This document shows, piece after piece, positions 63,913 to 64,000 of a stretch of DNA of 64,000 nucleotides. This stretch comes from Nematopogon swammerdamellus (taxonomy: Eukaryota; Arthropoda; Insecta; Lepidoptera; Adelidae): assembly GCA_946902875.1 (NCBI GenBank), contig OX336354.1:9955247-10019246 (forward strand), read 5' to 3'. The notes beneath the pieces are model-generated. The model was given only the letters and a program-made list of their open reading frames with translations. It was not told where the DNA came from and searched no databases. Made by a program: the position numbers and the translations under genes. Numbering within the stretch: position 1 is the stretch's first letter; the number at the start of each line of letters is the position of its first letter.

Positions 63913-64000
63913 TATTATCTGAAAATAAAATAATTCTCCAGGATGTGTAAAAAAAATATTCAAAATTGTATACAAAGAGCGATTAAACTATACATCTTAT
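63913..64000. other. Window end, unassigned
   Basis: AT-rich, nothing recognised. Confidence 0.4.

Overview
The window looks like nuclear DNA from a moth or butterfly (Lepidoptera). It is AT-rich and dense in short interspersed repeats. Several repeats are of types I associate with lepidopteran genomes: non-autonomous Helitron-like elements ending ...GCGAAGCCGCGGGC...CTAG, tRNA-headed SINEs, RTE-like LINE tails ending in (ATG)n, Jockey-like LINE fragments, mariner remnants and small TIR MITEs. I found no bacterial or viral gene organisation, no rRNA, no convincing functional tRNA gene and no CRISPR array. I also found no exon that I can confidently assign to a host gene, so this is best read as an intergenic or intronic transposon graveyard. 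Almost every open reading frame is a chance frame, a repeat translation or a broken transposon gene.

Layout. 0-10 kb: Helitron-like ends (494, 8114), two decayed C-termini of one retroelement (1.7 and 8.3 kb), a LINE C-terminus (4.1 kb), SINE copies and a 29-bp-arm hairpin (3.84 kb). 10-20 kb: RTE and Jockey LINE debris, a huge GGCA/hexanucleotide array (15.4-15.8 kb), a tetranucleotide-expanded repeat joined to a mariner fragment (16.5-16.8 kb), opposed Jockey RT fragments with a YADD motif (18.1-18.8 kb) and a young foldback element with 285-bp arms (19.5-20.3 kb). 20-32 kb: a GC-rich decamer minisatellite between inverted Helitron-type 3' ends, two copies of a strongly structured repeat, a 5'-truncated Jockey-like LINE (26-26.9 kb) and two MITEs with TTA target duplications (27.9 and 28.9 kb). 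32-48 kb: SINEs, a broken FLYWCH/MULE transposase gene (34.9-35.5 kb) beside tandem ATGTCTAA repeats, more LINE fragments, a retroelement with a nuclease-like C-terminal domain (41.1-41.9 kb), a clear RTE ORF2 remnant (45 kb) and two adjacent TA-flanked MITEs (47.7-48.4 kb). 48-58 kb: Helitron-like and SINE copies, and a mariner deletion derivative with both TIRs and TA duplications (54.6-55.5 kb). 58-64 kb: a 262-bp-arm palindrome that I read as perfect, a PIF1/Helitron-type helicase C-terminus whose upstream part is replaced by sixteen ~130-bp tandem repeats, an unidentified coding-like remnant (62.2-62.5 kb) and a last LINE C-terminus.

No pathway can be assembled from this window. Its elements interact by nesting, truncation and template-like inverted duplication. 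The most interesting part is 58.5-61.8 kb, where palindrome, helicase remnant and minisatellite adjoin and share a 15-base sequence. The foldback element, the stem-loop-bearing repeat family and the MULE remnant come next. Family assignments come from recognising protein motifs and repeat consensus by eye. No database search was run.
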